Assembly (NCBI GenBank): GCA_002720745.1
Contig: PBJO01000002.1
Location: 111,858-175,857 of the forward strand
Reading direction: 5' to 3'
Source: Balneola sp.
GTDB taxonomy: Bacteria; Bacteroidota; Rhodothermia; Balneolales; Balneolaceae
Length of the DNA: 64,000 nt
Shown one piece after another: positions 34,764-45,033 of the stretch. The notes beneath the pieces were generated by a model. That model did no database searches and was not told the origin of the DNA. It worked only from the letters and a program-made list of their open reading frames with translations. Each line of letters starts with the position of its first letter. The stretch's first letter is position 1. The position numbers and the translations under genes are program-made.

Positions 34764-37257
34764 GTTTGATGAGTTGAGCCTGCATTTTTTTTATTCGATC
34801 CATCAGTTTTTCACTGCTCATTTTCTCTCGCAACCGATCAACTGTAATAGGAAAGGCGTAAGGAGTAAATCGCTTGGTCTCTCTGTATTCGATATGTCCG
34901 GCTTGGATTCGGTTGAGTACTTGTCTGAGTCTGATTTCATCAAACTGAAAAAAGAGTACTTCATCGATGGCCTGTCTGAGAAGCAAATGATCGGGCTCAT
35001 AGGATTGAAATACCTCAAAAAAGAGACTTGAGGACATTTGAAGATGACGAGTGGTGCGGCCTTGTCCTGGGTAGCCTTGGAATACTAAGCCGGCTATCTG
35101 AGCTATTTCCCGAAAACGTCTTTTTACTAACTCTGAATTATTGAGACTACTCCTTATGTCCCTGAGTAGGTTTTTAGAGCTAAATAAACCTTCTTTTAAG
35201 GCTTGCTGAATGGGTATATCCTGGTCGGATAGTAGTTCGAAGCCATAATCGTTCATGGCAATGGTGAAGGTGATGGGGACTAGTTTAGCTATTCGATGGG
35301 CTACTAAAGTGGAGAGTCCCTCGTGTACATTTCGGCCCTCAAATGGGTAGATGAAAATATGGCATCCTTCGCGAGAAAAACTTTTTTCGATGAGTAATTG
35401 GTTGGGGCCTGGTAATATGGACCAAGACTGTTGCACCCTTAGAATGGGTTTTAAATAATCGATTTCTACCGAGCTTTGGTGCTTTACCTGCGTAGTGTCT
35501 TGGCTGTAGTGCTCTATAGCTCGTAGCATACTTTCTTTGAGCATTTCACTCATATTAGACGATAATGACATCCGTCCTCCTAGCCAGCTTGGTACTTTTG
35601 CGTTACCCGAAGAAGAACGCCGTACGTAGGCAGTCATCTGCTCTACTCGTATGAGTTCGAGTCGTCGTCCGGAGAACCAGAACCGGTCGCCCTCTTTTAA
35701 CTGACCAATGAACCATTCTTCAATGGTTCCAATGCGTCCACCACTCAGATATTTAATTTGCATGTTAGCATCAGAACTAATCGTCCCAATATTCATGCGA
35801 TGTCTTCGCGCCACGGTACGATTCCCAACGAAATATCGGCCATCTTCATCTAATTCGAGTTTTGCAAATTCGGGATATGCTTGTAAAGCAGATCCGCCAC
35901 TGCATAAAAATTGAATAATTTTTTGCAAATCCTGTTCACTAAGATGACGATAAGCAAAGCTGCTATGAAGTTCATTTAAAATAGCCTCTGCCATAAAACC
36001 ACTGCCCACTGCTCGGGTCATAAGATATTGAACCAAAACATCTGTTGGGGATAGAATAGGTGGTCGTGGTTCAATCTTATCTTGTCGTACAGCCTGGCGA
36101 AGTGCATCTGCTTCTAAGAGTTCTAGCGCATGGGTTGGTAAAAAGTGTATGGCGCTCGTTGCCCCTGGTTGGTGTCCACTTCGACCAGCGCGTTGAATAA
36201 AGCGTGCAACGCCTTTGGGGCTACCTACCTGAACTACGGTCTCTACAGGGCTAAAATCTACCCCTAAATCTAGGCTAGAAGTACATACAACCACTTTTAA
36301 CCGATCTTCGTGAAGACTTTCTTCCACCCAATTTCGAACTTTTCTGTCCAATGAGCCGTGATGAAGGGCAATTTCGCCGGCCCATTCGGGGACTCGTTCA
36401 AGCAATTCTTGAAACCAGCGCTCTGCTTGTCCGCGCGTATTGGTGAATACTAAGGTCGATCGACTTTTTTGTAAAATGGGAATGAGTTCGTCGATTAAAT
36501 GTAAGCCTAAATGCCCATGCCAAGGAAACAATTCAACTGATTTGGGAAGTATAGATTCTACCTGTATACTTTTTTTGAAACGGGCTTTAATGGTGACTGA
36601 ACGCTGATATCGTTCTTCTGTTCCCATTAGCACCTCTGCAGCCTTTTCCATGTTACCCAAGGTAGCAGAAATGCCCCATGTTTTTACTTCTGGTCGTAGT
36701 GCCCTGGCCCGGGCCAAAAAAAGTTCGGTTTGGGTGCCTCGTTTACTACCCATAAGCTCATGCCATTCGTCGACGACCACGCTATGGAGATGTTTAAAAT
36801 AACGCTCGTGTTTTTTTTGAGCCATGAGCACATGTAAACTCTCGGGTGTAGTTATGAGTACTTGAGGCATGGCTTGCTCTTGCTTTTTTCGTACCGAAGC
36901 CGATACATCCCCCGTTCGTCTACCAACTTGGACTTCTAAGCCGAATTCGGTTAAGCTCTGTTTGAACTGTCGCTCGGTATCTTTAGCAAGTGCTCGCAAG
37001 GGAGTAACCCAGATGAGTTGTGGGCCTTTCTGATTTTGCTTTTTAGCTTCTAACCAGCGGATAATGTGAGGCATCCATAGGGCAAAGGTTTTACCGGAAC
37101 CTGTAGGAGCGTGTAAGATTCCTTCATTGCCGTTTAGTATGGATTGCCAGCACTCTCTCTGAAATATAAAAATTTCCCAATGATTCTTGGTGAACCAGTC
37201 ATGTACTTGATCCAAACCACTCTTTGATAATTTTGTAGGCTGTTTAGCGGGGGACAT
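34756..37257 (-). CDS. Ligase-associated DEXH-box helicase (Lhr family)
   Basis: 833 residues, the short (Lhr-core) form. Superfamily 2 motifs are intact: the Walker A site in LHAPTGSGKTFALW, TPLRALAKD (Ia), TPESLHVLM, DEWHELMG (motif II, DEWH rather than DEVH), GISATLGNME (III), VFTNTRGQAE (IV), VVCTSSLDLGVDF (V) and QRAGRSGHQPG (VI). A winged-helix and Lhr-specific C-terminal domain follow. It translocates 3' to 5' on single-stranded DNA and unwinds hybrids (family knowledge). It is the first gene of its operon, divergent from acs. Confidence 0.95.
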   Translation of the reverse strand: MSPAKQPTKLSKSGLDQVHDWFTKNHWEIFIFQRECWQSILNGNEGILHAPTGSGKTFALWMPHIIRWLEAKKQNQKGPQLIWVTPLRALAKDTERQFKQSLTEFGLEVQVGRRTGDVSASVRKKQEQAMPQVLITTPESLHVLMAQKKHERYFKHLHSVVVDEWHELMGSKRGTQTELFLARARALRPEVKTWGISATLGNMEKAAEVLMGTEERYQRSVTIKARFKKSIQVESILPKSVELFPWHGHLGLHLIDELIPILQKSRSTLVFTNTRGQAERWFQELLERVPEWAGEIALHHGSLDRKVRNWVEESLHEDRLKVVVCTSSLDLGVDFSPVETVVQVGSPKGVARFIQRAGRSGHQPGATSAIHFLPTHALELLEADALRQAVRQDKIEPRPPILSPTDVLVQYLMTRAVGSGFMAEAILNELHSSFAYRHLSEQDLQKIIQFLCSGGSALQAYPEFAKLELDEDGRYFVGNRTVARRHRMNIGTISSDANMQIKYLSGGRIGTIEEWFIGQLKEGDRFWFSGRRLELIRVEQMTAYVRRSSSGNAKVPSWLGGRMSLSSNMSEMLKESMLRAIEHYSQDTTQVKHQSSVEIDYLKPILRVQQSWSILPGPNQLLIEKSFSREGCHIFIYPFEGRNVHEGLSTLVAHRIAKLVPITFTIAMNDYGFELLSDQDIPIQQALKEGLFSSKNLLRDIRSSLNNSELVKRRFREIAQIAGLVFQGYPGQGRTTRHLQMSSSLFFEVFQSYEPDHLLLRQAIDEVLFFQFDEIRLRQVLNRIQAGHIEYRETKRFTPYAFPITVDRLREKMSSEKLMDRIKKMQAQLIKHV

Positions 37258-37491
37258 GTAAGAAAAAAGAAGGTTCTATTATTACGTTTTTGCCTATTAT
37301 TTGGTTGATCAAAACTTTTTGAAAAAATACATAAAAACGCTTGCAGAGCTTCTCATTTTTTTAGAGTATAAGATGCTAGCGAATAATGTTAGTTCATTGT
37401 TCTAGACTAAGAAAATATACTGTTGATTAAACGAATCCACTGGTCTAGTATAATTATCAAATACATCAAACTATCCAAATAGCGTTCCATT

Positions 37492-39390
37492 ATGTGGTTG
37501 AACATTAAATCCTTTGACAATTATCAAGAAACCTTTAACCAAAGCGAGCAAGATAGGCTCAGTTTTTGGGATCACGAGGCGGGTACTTTTTACTGGCAAA
37601 AACATTGGGATCAGGTGCAAACGGGGAGTTTTAAAGAAGGCAATATTAAGTGGTTTGTCGGTGGTAAATTGAATATTACAGAGAATGCTCTGGATAGGCA
37701 TTTGAATACCATTGGCAATAAAACGGCATTCATTTTTGAGCCAAATCATACCGATTCATTTCGTAGAACCATCACTTATCGACAACTGTATGAGGATGTA
37801 TGTAGGTTTTCAAATGTATTAGAGAGTAAGGGAATATCGAAGGGCGATCGTGTGTGCATTTATATGGCCATGACTCCGGAACTTATTATCGCAGCGCTGG
37901 CTTGTGCGCGGATTGGTGCTGTACATTCTATTGTATTTGCAGGCTTTTCTGCTCAATCATTAAGTGAACGTATAAACGACTGTCAGGCTAAGCTGCTCAT
38001 TACCAATGATGGGCTTCGAAGAGGGGATAAGCACGTGCCTTTGAAAGATATCTCAGACGAAGCGCTGCAAACCTCTCCCTCAGTCGAAAATGTTATTGTA
38101 TGTCAGCGAACCAACAGAGATATCCACTGGGAAAAAGGACGTGATTTTTGGTGGCATAATATGATTAGGAATGCATCTCGCCATCATGAAGCGGTAGAAA
38201 TGGATGCTGAGGATCCGCTGTTTATACTGTATACCTCTGGATCAACCGGTAAGCCCAAAGGGGTAGTGCATACCTGTGGGGGATATATGGTTTACACCTC
38301 TTATTCCTTCCGTAATGTGTTTCAAATTGGCGCAGATGATGTGTATTGGTGTACTGCAGATGCTGGATGGATTACGGGTCACAGTTATATAATCTATGGG
38401 CCACTATTCACTGGGACCACTGGAATTATTTTTGAGGGAACACCTACTTATCCGGATGCTGGACGTTTTTGGGAAGTAGTTGAGAAATATAAAGTGACTC
38501 ATTTCTATACGGCGCCAACAGCTATTCGAGCACTGATGTCATTTGATTTAGATTTTGTAAATAAATATGATTTAAGTTCACTCAAAGTTCTGGGCAGTGT
38601 TGGTGAACCCATTAATGAGGAGGCTTGGAATTGGTATTACAAGCATATCGGAAATGAACGATGCCCAATCGTAGATACATGGTGGCAAACCGAAACGGGT
38701 GGTATTTTAATATCCCCTCTAGCTGGAATAACTCCCACAAAACCGGGTTTTGCAACATTGCCCCTACCAGGTATTTTCCCTGTGCTAATGGACGAATATG
38801 GCAAGGAAATTGAAGGAAATGGGGTTGAAGGTAACCTATGTATTAAATACCCTTGGCCTTCTATTGCACGTACGGTCTATGGCGATCATGAGCGGTATAA
38901 GCAGACCTATCTATCCACCTATAAAGGCTATTATTTTACTGGTGACGGGTGCCGGAGAGATGAAGATGGCTATTACCGAATAACGGGACGGGTAGATGAT
39001 GTACTTAATGTGTCAGGTCATCGTTTGGGTACCGCTGAAATCGAAAATGCGCTGGATGAACATCCTAGAGTAGTGGAAACGGCTATTGTTGGCTATCCTC
39101 ATGATATAAAAGGACAGGGAGTATATGCGTTTATGATTTGTGATGGGGAAATAGAAGACCGGGCTGCATTCAAGAAAGAGTTACTGGATTTGGTGACAAA
39201 AATAATAGGTCCAATTGCTAAGCCAGATAAAATTCAAATTGTTCCTGGGCTACCTAAAACCCGTTCTGGGAAGATTATGCGACGAATATTGCGTAAGGTT
39301 GCATCAAATGAAGTGGATCAGTTAGGAGATACGTCTACCTTATTGGATCCGAGTGTCGTCGATGCTATTGTCTCTGAAGGAGCGATTTAA
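37492..39390 (+). CDS. acs: Acetyl-CoA synthetase (AMP-forming)
   Basis: 632 residues. The adenylate-forming signature YTSGSTGKPKGVVHTCGG, the WQTETGG motif and the C-terminal swinging lysine in PKTRSGKIMRR are intact. The N-terminus (FDNYQETFNQSEQDRLSFWD) is the typical ACS domain. It makes acetyl-CoA from acetate, ATP and CoA. The lysine is the known target of protein acetylation in this family. The 234-base divergent region to lhr carries no other gene. The gene is monocistronic; its end converges on a small membrane protein. Confidence 0.96.
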   Translation: MWLNIKSFDNYQETFNQSEQDRLSFWDHEAGTFYWQKHWDQVQTGSFKEGNIKWFVGGKLNITENALDRHLNTIGNKTAFIFEPNHTDSFRRTITYRQLYEDVCRFSNVLESKGISKGDRVCIYMAMTPELIIAALACARIGAVHSIVFAGFSAQSLSERINDCQAKLLITNDGLRRGDKHVPLKDISDEALQTSPSVENVIVCQRTNRDIHWEKGRDFWWHNMIRNASRHHEAVEMDAEDPLFILYTSGSTGKPKGVVHTCGGYMVYTSYSFRNVFQIGADDVYWCTADAGWITGHSYIIYGPLFTGTTGIIFEGTPTYPDAGRFWEVVEKYKVTHFYTAPTAIRALMSFDLDFVNKYDLSSLKVLGSVGEPINEEAWNWYYKHIGNERCPIVDTWWQTETGGILISPLAGITPTKPGFATLPLPGIFPVLMDEYGKEIEGNGVEGNLCIKYPWPSIARTVYGDHERYKQTYLSTYKGYYFTGDGCRRDEDGYYRITGRVDDVLNVSGHRLGTAEIENALDEHPRVVETAIVGYPHDIKGQGVYAFMICDGEIEDRAAFKKELLDLVTKIIGPIAKPDKIQIVPGLPKTRSGKIMRRILRKVASNEVDQLGDTSTLLDPSVVDAIVSEGAI

Positions 39391-39490
39391 TTGGTATTAA
39401 AGCCTGAATTTGAAGAGCAGATAATGATGATTAGGCTACTTCTATTAAGAGAGAGTCATTATTGATCCACAGGTATCTTTCCGGGGAAAC

Positions 39491-39859
39491 CTACACACCC
39501 AATGCAAAGCCAAAGAGAAGAAACAATAAGCTGACCAATAAAAAAATTAAGCGAAATCTTGTTTTTACTAAGGCTGGATGAAAAAAAAGACCAAATGTAT
39601 AGGGTTTGGTTGCAAGCCATTCATAATAACGGTATCGATGTATTGAACCCAATGCCATCGTAACATGACCATGGATAATGGTTAATAAAAAAGGCATTGC
39701 GAACATAAAAGCTCCAATGAATCGAAAGCTCAAATCAAGGCCTAATTCCTTGGCCGTATAATAATAGGGCCAAGCAAAAAGTATGAGCAATGGTAATGTT
39801 AGCGCCCAATTTATGACACTGATCCGGACAAAGTTGGAGTTAGAGAATTCAGATTTCAT
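39491..39859 (-). CDS. Small uncharacterised membrane protein
   Basis: 122 residues with three hydrophobic segments: about 14-32, 46-67 and 103-121. The middle segment carries FLLTIIHGHVTMALG, with two histidines in the helix. No family recognised. It lies 114 bases downstream of ligA on the same strand. Coding character is supported by its length and membrane pattern and by the lack of any other reading. Confidence 0.6.
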   Translation of the reverse strand: MKSEFSNSNFVRISVINWALTLPLLILFAWPYYYTAKELGLDLSFRFIGAFMFAMPFLLTIIHGHVTMALGSIHRYRYYEWLATKPYTFGLFFHPALVKTRFRLIFLLVSLLFLLFGFALGV

Positions 39860-39973
39860 ACAATAAAAAACCTAAAGCTGATTTGGATGGTTTTGAAGGG
39901 TTTTTAGAACAGGTTTTATACAGTAGGTCTGGCGCCATATTATTCGCTAAAACTTATTTAATTCTACTTGGGT

Positions 39974-41980
39974 TCATTTGCTTGGTTTAGAAAATAGTGG
40001 GTCATCTTTAATGAGAGAGAGTAATGCTGCTTCGTCTAAAATAGGAATACCTAGGCTTTTAGCTTTTGTTCGTTTGGATCCAGCTGCATCACCAGCGATT
40101 AAATAGGTAGTTTTATTACTGACAGATGATGAGGTTTCCCCCCCATGTAATTCGATGAGTTCACTAGCCTCTTTTCTGGATAGAGTAGGCAGAGTGCCGG
40201 TGAGCACAAAAGTTTTACCTTCTAGGAGATTAGAACTAATGGTTTTTTTTTCATTTTCAAATTGAAGCCCATGTAGTTCTAGCATTGAGAGGATATCGAG
40301 ACATCTAGGTTCTGAAAAAAACTCTTTTACAGATTGGGCAATTCGAGGACCTATAGAGTCAACAGCCAATAAATCTTCTTTGCTTGCATTTTGTAAAGCC
40401 TTCATACTTTTGAATGCTCTTGCAAGATCTTTAGCCACTGTCTTCCCAACAAATCGTATACCTAATCCGAAGAGTACCCGTTCAAAAGGTTGTGACTTAC
40501 TTCGCTCGATACTTTTTATCAGATTGTTGGCACTTTTTTCTGCCATGCGTTCAAGGGGAAGAATATCATCTTCTGTGAGTGTGTATAAATCGGCAAAATT
40601 GGTTGTGAGTCCTTCTTTTACCAGTAAATTAACCAAAGATTCACCAAGTCCATCTATGGCCAAAGCATCTCGAGAAGCAAAATGTTCGATTTTAATTCGA
40701 ACTTGAGGTGGACATTGAATGTTTACACATCTCCAGGCGACTTCCCCTTCATACTGTATAAGTGTTGAAAAACAAGCAGGACAGCTTTTGGGAAATTGAT
40801 AAGGGGCAGCTCGCTTTGACTTCGTAGGGACGATTTCAATTACTTGAGGAATTATTTCGCCGGCTTTCTCCACTTTTACTTGATCTCCAATACGAATATC
40901 TTTGCGTTGGATTTCTTCTTGGTTGTGTAGAGAGGCTCTTTTTACCGTGGTTCCAGCCAGCAATACGGGTTCTAATTCTGCCACAGGAGTAATAGTTCCA
41001 AGTCGACCTACTTGCAGCTTAATGTCGTTAATTCGACTGATAGCTTGTTCTGCCTGGAATTTATAGGCAATAGCCCATCGAGGGAATTTAGAGGTACTAC
41101 CAAGCTGATCATGTAGAGATTCTTCATTTACTTTTATGACTACTCCGTCTGTTTCATAGGGTAATTCCTGACGGACTTGACCCAGTAACTTGATGGTTTT
41201 GTGAACCTGATCTATGGACTTGCAACGAACAGGGAACTTATTAGCAGGCAGACCATATTCTTTTATGAGGGTTAATTTTTCATCCTGGTTACGATTGATC
41301 CCATCTTCAAAAAGTAAATCGAAAGCAAAAAATTTTATAGGCCGGCGAGCTACTTCTTTTGGATCTTGCATTTTTAACGAGCCGGCAGTTGAGTTCCGAG
41401 GGTTAGCAAACACACTCAAGCCTGCTTCTTCTCGGTAAGTATTTAGTCTCGCAAAGGCCTCTTTTTCCATGAAAGCCTCGCCTCGTACCTCAACTACCTC
41501 TGGTGGATAACCCTTAAGAAAAAGAGGGATATCCTGTATAGTGCGGATATTTTTTGTGATATCATCTCCTTGTTGTCCATCACCCCTTGTTGCACCAAGT
41601 ACCAAGGCTCCTTTTTCATAGCGCAAACGTATAGATGCGCCATCAAACTTAAGTTCAACCATATAGCTAAATGAATCATGGCTTAAAACTTTGCGTATTC
41701 GGGTGTCAAACTCATTAAGTTCGTCTTCATTGTAAGTATTGTCTAAACTTAATAAAGGAGTAGGATGTTTTACAGTTTCAAAAATGGACGATATGGCACC
41801 GCCCACACGAGCAGTCGGAGATTGGGGATCTTCTAGACTGTACTGTTTCTCAAGATTAGTCAGTTCGCTGAGCAATTCATCATAGTGTAGATCACTCATA
41901 AAGGGAATAGCGTGATCGTAATAAGCTTTATTTGCTTCTAGAAGTAGTTTTCTTAGTTCGAGTACTCTTTTATCCGTCAT
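39974..41980 (-). CDS. ligA: NAD-dependent DNA ligase
   Basis: 668 residues with the complete bacterial LigA layout: Ia domain, adenylation domain with VELKFDGASIRLRYEKG (nucleophilic lysine), OB fold, a Cys4 zinc finger (CPAC...CVNIQC), four helix-hairpin-helix repeats (GLGIRFVGKTVAKDLA, AVDSIGPRIAQSV) and a C-terminal BRCT domain (about 580-660). It seals Okazaki nicks using NAD. It is the essential ligase, separate from the ATP ligase at 28509. Confidence 0.97.
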   Translation of the reverse strand: MTDKRVLELRKLLLEANKAYYDHAIPFMSDLHYDELLSELTNLEKQYSLEDPQSPTARVGGAISSIFETVKHPTPLLSLDNTYNEDELNEFDTRIRKVLSHDSFSYMVELKFDGASIRLRYEKGALVLGATRGDGQQGDDITKNIRTIQDIPLFLKGYPPEVVEVRGEAFMEKEAFARLNTYREEAGLSVFANPRNSTAGSLKMQDPKEVARRPIKFFAFDLLFEDGINRNQDEKLTLIKEYGLPANKFPVRCKSIDQVHKTIKLLGQVRQELPYETDGVVIKVNEESLHDQLGSTSKFPRWAIAYKFQAEQAISRINDIKLQVGRLGTITPVAELEPVLLAGTTVKRASLHNQEEIQRKDIRIGDQVKVEKAGEIIPQVIEIVPTKSKRAAPYQFPKSCPACFSTLIQYEGEVAWRCVNIQCPPQVRIKIEHFASRDALAIDGLGESLVNLLVKEGLTTNFADLYTLTEDDILPLERMAEKSANNLIKSIERSKSQPFERVLFGLGIRFVGKTVAKDLARAFKSMKALQNASKEDLLAVDSIGPRIAQSVKEFFSEPRCLDILSMLELHGLQFENEKKTISSNLLEGKTFVLTGTLPTLSRKEASELIELHGGETSSSVSNKTTYLIAGDAAGSKRTKAKSLGIPILDEAALLSLIKDDPLFSKPSK

Positions 41981-42054
41981 GAATTCGTCTTTTTCTTGAA
42001 GAACTCACTACTTAAGTAATCGCAACAACAAGATTCATAGAGTTCATCTATAGG

Positions 42055-43521
42055 TTAAAAATTTATTGCGTAAATCATAGAGTCAGGCTCAGATACACCA
42101 TCGGGTAAGACTAACTCTTGTTTTTCTTCAAATTCCGCAGCCGCTAAGCGTATACGAGTGAATTGAAGTGAATTTTCTTGAACTCCGGCAAATCGTTCTA
42201 ATGGTGCTTCAATTACATTATTATTAAACAAAATGAGCATTCTACGTAGCTGCCCTCTAATTGTAATTTCCTGATTAAAATCGAAATAGTACGCCTGACC
42301 TTTTTCTATCCATATTGGATAAATGGATTCTCTCAAATCACTCCCTATCCTTACCGGTTCTAACTTATCATAGGCAGCATAGACCACAATTTGCAATGTA
42401 TCTGGAAATTGGGCTAGATTTCGCAACGTAATCGAATCCAAAAGGGCTACTTCTTCAGTGGTTAACGTGATTGCGCTCGTATTTTGATTCTCATCCATAG
42501 CAGAAGTTTCAGAGATATCGGGATTTTGATTTGGATTCGTAGGGTTATCAATTAAGTTGCTGCCTAACAATGAGTCGGCGGTAATATTATTGTCTGAGTT
42601 AAAATTGGTGATTCCTTCTGCGATTATTGAATTAGAGTCAAAAAAGTCAGTGAACCAACTGGAGATAGTACTTCTGTATAAAAAACTGAATAAAAGCAAG
42701 CACATAGTAATTATCGCTAAAACGGTTATAAACACAACATTACTTTTGGAATCCTGTTGTGCACTGAACTGTTTACCCATTTGAGCCCAATTCACATTAT
42801 CTGACGTTTTAGTGGATGAAGCAGATCGTTTAACAGATGGTTGCTTTTTAGGCTTCGGAGCTTTTTTTAGTTCATCAGAAAGATCTTCTGAATAATCCGA
42901 GGGATCAACTTCATTATCCACTTTATCGGTAGGACGGGGGTTTTCTTTATCAGACAGACTAGCAGATACTTTAGTTTTTTTTGTGCTTAATTTACTATCT
43001 GCTGGATTAACTGAAGGATTTACTTTCTTAGAATCTGTTGAGATTAATGGCTCTGTCACTTCATTAGAGGCAGTCGGAAAATCTGTTATTTCTTTAACTT
43101 CAGAATTCATTAAGATTTTTTTTGTAGCTTCAATCTTTGTTTTAGTATCGTAATTCAATTCTGTTCGAATGAGTGCCTTTTTGGGCGTTGAATCTTTTTC
43201 TAAATTAGATTTTCCTTCTTCTTCGTTAAAATTATCTGTTGGATTATTAACTCCTGTTTCTTTAATTATCTTAAAGTCATAAGTGCCTTCATCCATAGCA
43301 TCTAAAGCTTGTACTATGGTAGATTCTTTGATTTTTAATGCTCGAGCGTAGCTCCGTACAAAGTTTCTTTTGTATGCTTCGTTGTAGATTTCTGAGTTGA
43401 AAATAGAGTCCGATTCAATTTTCGTGATAATTTCAAGGGATAACTTGGTTAGGCCTTGAATATCGTTAATATCAATACCTTGTTCTTCTCTAATTTCCGC
43501 TAGGTCTTTTCCTAAAGCCAT
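42055..43521 (-). CDS. RodZ-like membrane protein with N-terminal helix-turn-helix
   Basis: 488 residues. The N-terminal HTH_25 domain (about 1-75, LAEIREEQGIDINDIQGLTKLS and KRNFVRSYARAL) matches RodZ. A long, charged, low-complexity linker (about 85-250, serine- and lysine-rich) leads to a transmembrane helix (about 257-278, VVFITVLAIITMCLLLFSFLY) and a C-terminal DUF4115-like beta domain (about 365-470). RodZ links MreB to the envelope for rod shape; no mre genes are visible nearby. The linker is longer than in E. coli. It starts the ligA transcription unit. Confidence 0.8.
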   Translation of the reverse strand: MALGKDLAEIREEQGIDINDIQGLTKLSLEIITKIESDSIFNSEIYNEAYKRNFVRSYARALKIKESTIVQALDAMDEGTYDFKIIKETGVNNPTDNFNEEEGKSNLEKDSTPKKALIRTELNYDTKTKIEATKKILMNSEVKEITDFPTASNEVTEPLISTDSKKVNPSVNPADSKLSTKKTKVSASLSDKENPRPTDKVDNEVDPSDYSEDLSDELKKAPKPKKQPSVKRSASSTKTSDNVNWAQMGKQFSAQQDSKSNVVFITVLAIITMCLLLFSFLYRSTISSWFTDFFDSNSIIAEGITNFNSDNNITADSLLGSNLIDNPTNPNQNPDISETSAMDENQNTSAITLTTEEVALLDSITLRNLAQFPDTLQIVVYAAYDKLEPVRIGSDLRESIYPIWIEKGQAYYFDFNQEITIRGQLRRMLILFNNNVIEAPLERFAGVQENSLQFTRIRLAAAEFEEKQELVLPDGVSEPDSMIYAINF

Positions 43522-44298
43522 AATACAGCATGTAATGATTTATTATCGTTAGAGGCAATTACTGTAATTTAGTAGAATTAGCGACAAAACATAATTTGTG
43601 AATCTATTTTTGTGCTTCTAAGATATAATCATTTTCACTGCCGAAAAACAATTATTCTAACTCAATGTAAAAATGTAAAAAAAACTCTGAGCTTTTACAG
43701 TATCCTGCCAGAATTGAGAAGTTCGACTTTTGAGACCTGCTTAATAGATAAAATATTCTAAGTGAGTTGCCTAGGTTTTACACAGAGCCAAAAAAAGATA
43801 TCTCTTGAGGGAATCGAATGACAGATTGTGTATTGAAGATACGATGAAAATAATTTGATTCAGCACTTAATATATCGTTTAAAGACAAAGTAGCCGATGG
43901 TATTGGGTGAGTTGAGTAGATCAATAGTGGTGCTATTTCCTATATTTCGCGAATGGGTAATGTCAGGGAAAACTTCTAAGACTAATCATGTCTATAGAAA
44001 TAAATCTGAACATAGAATAGATAATGAAAAGTTTTACAGTCTGGTTTACTTAAATATATATAGTAGGATAAATAGACCACTTCTTATCATGGACTATGTT
44101 TATAACCCAGGTTCTTCTCTTTTACTCTGTTGCGTTTTTTCAAAACTCTTGGGTTCAATAAAGTTTACTTAATCACCTTAGTTATTGCATGGATTTGGCG
44201 AAGAATCGCTTATATTCTGATGAGCTCTTCCAAAATGGGAAAGTATAATTCTTAATAAAGTCACAACGACTAAGTACGATAATAGCTATTTTTGACTC
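43522..44298. other. Gap of about 780 bases with no convincing gene
   Basis: Reading frames here are short. One frame at 43897-44172 has no recognisable motif, a poor composition and no neighbour logic, so I do not call it. The region may include promoters for the RodZ-like gene and for the membrane protein at 44299, and possibly decayed coding DNA, since the neighbouring gap at 45.0-45.6 kb does. Confidence 0.4.
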
Positions 44299-44976
44299 AT
44301 GTCACGTAAAAGAAAGAAAAGTGGATGGGAATTGGTGGAGCTAACAGGTGGTTTTCAAACTAGTTTTGGACATTGGTATATGATAACTACTGATGGCATC
44401 GAAAGCTATGTTCCTGGATTATTGAAGCTATATTCAGTGCAACATTTGGTACGGATAGCTGATGACTGGCTCAGAAGCAGAGAGCAATTACCAGTCTTGG
44501 TTTTCATGCTACTTGTATATAGTCCCTTATCAGTTTCATTAAGTTTGGTGCTAGGTTTGACCTTTTATATTTTATGGAGAACTCAGCTAACTGCTTTTAT
44601 TTATCCATGGGGTTATCCAGGCATTCGGTGGATTAGTGAGGACACTCTGTTATATTTAGCATTTATTGGTGGACTTACCTATGATTCAGTTGCTCCAGAT
44701 GGATGGGTGCTATTGGGGTTATCCTCCTTAGAAATTACTACATTAGTTGGGTGTTTTTTATTCATTAAAACAGGTTTAGTTTCTATGGTTCTGCAGTTTC
44801 TTAATGCACGTTTTAGCAGCAAATACACTACTGCCATAACAGACCGAGTACTTAATATGGTTTTAATTCGCTATGGGTATAAGGAGGGATTGTTGACTGG
44901 TAATTTAAAGACAATGCAGGATGAGTTCATTCGAGTTGCTAACTACCATGAAATTCGAAAAAAGGACAAATCTTAG
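44299..44976 (+). CDS. Uncharacterised polytopic membrane protein
   Basis: 225 residues, no family recognised. After a soluble N-terminal part of about 65 residues (KSGWELVELTGGFQTSFGHW), hydrophobic segments follow at about 70-96, 113-124, 133-141 and 145-165. It ends with a soluble basic tail (RIRVANYHEIRKKDKS-like composition). An orphan gene between gap and pseudogene DNA; composition matches the host. An integral membrane function is the only inference. Confidence 0.6.
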   Translation: MSRKRKKSGWELVELTGGFQTSFGHWYMITTDGIESYVPGLLKLYSVQHLVRIADDWLRSREQLPVLVFMLLVYSPLSVSLSLVLGLTFYILWRTQLTAFIYPWGYPGIRWISEDTLLYLAFIGGLTYDSVAPDGWVLLGLSSLEITTLVGCFLFIKTGLVSMVLQFLNARFSSKYTTAITDRVLNMVLIRYGYKEGLLTGNLKTMQDEFIRVANYHEIRKKDKS

Positions 44977-45033
44977 TATTTTAATATTTTTTTGCAATCA
45001 GCACCTTACATAAGCATTCTGTATCTAATTCGA

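Noticed and set aside
34732..35031. 99-codon plus-strand frame
   Set aside because: Lies wholly antisense to the conserved 3' end of lhr and start of pdeM.
43897..44172. 91-codon plus-strand reading frame in the gap before the membrane protein
   Set aside because: No motif, signal or homologue pattern; codon use looks random and the surrounding DNA shows no other coding sign.
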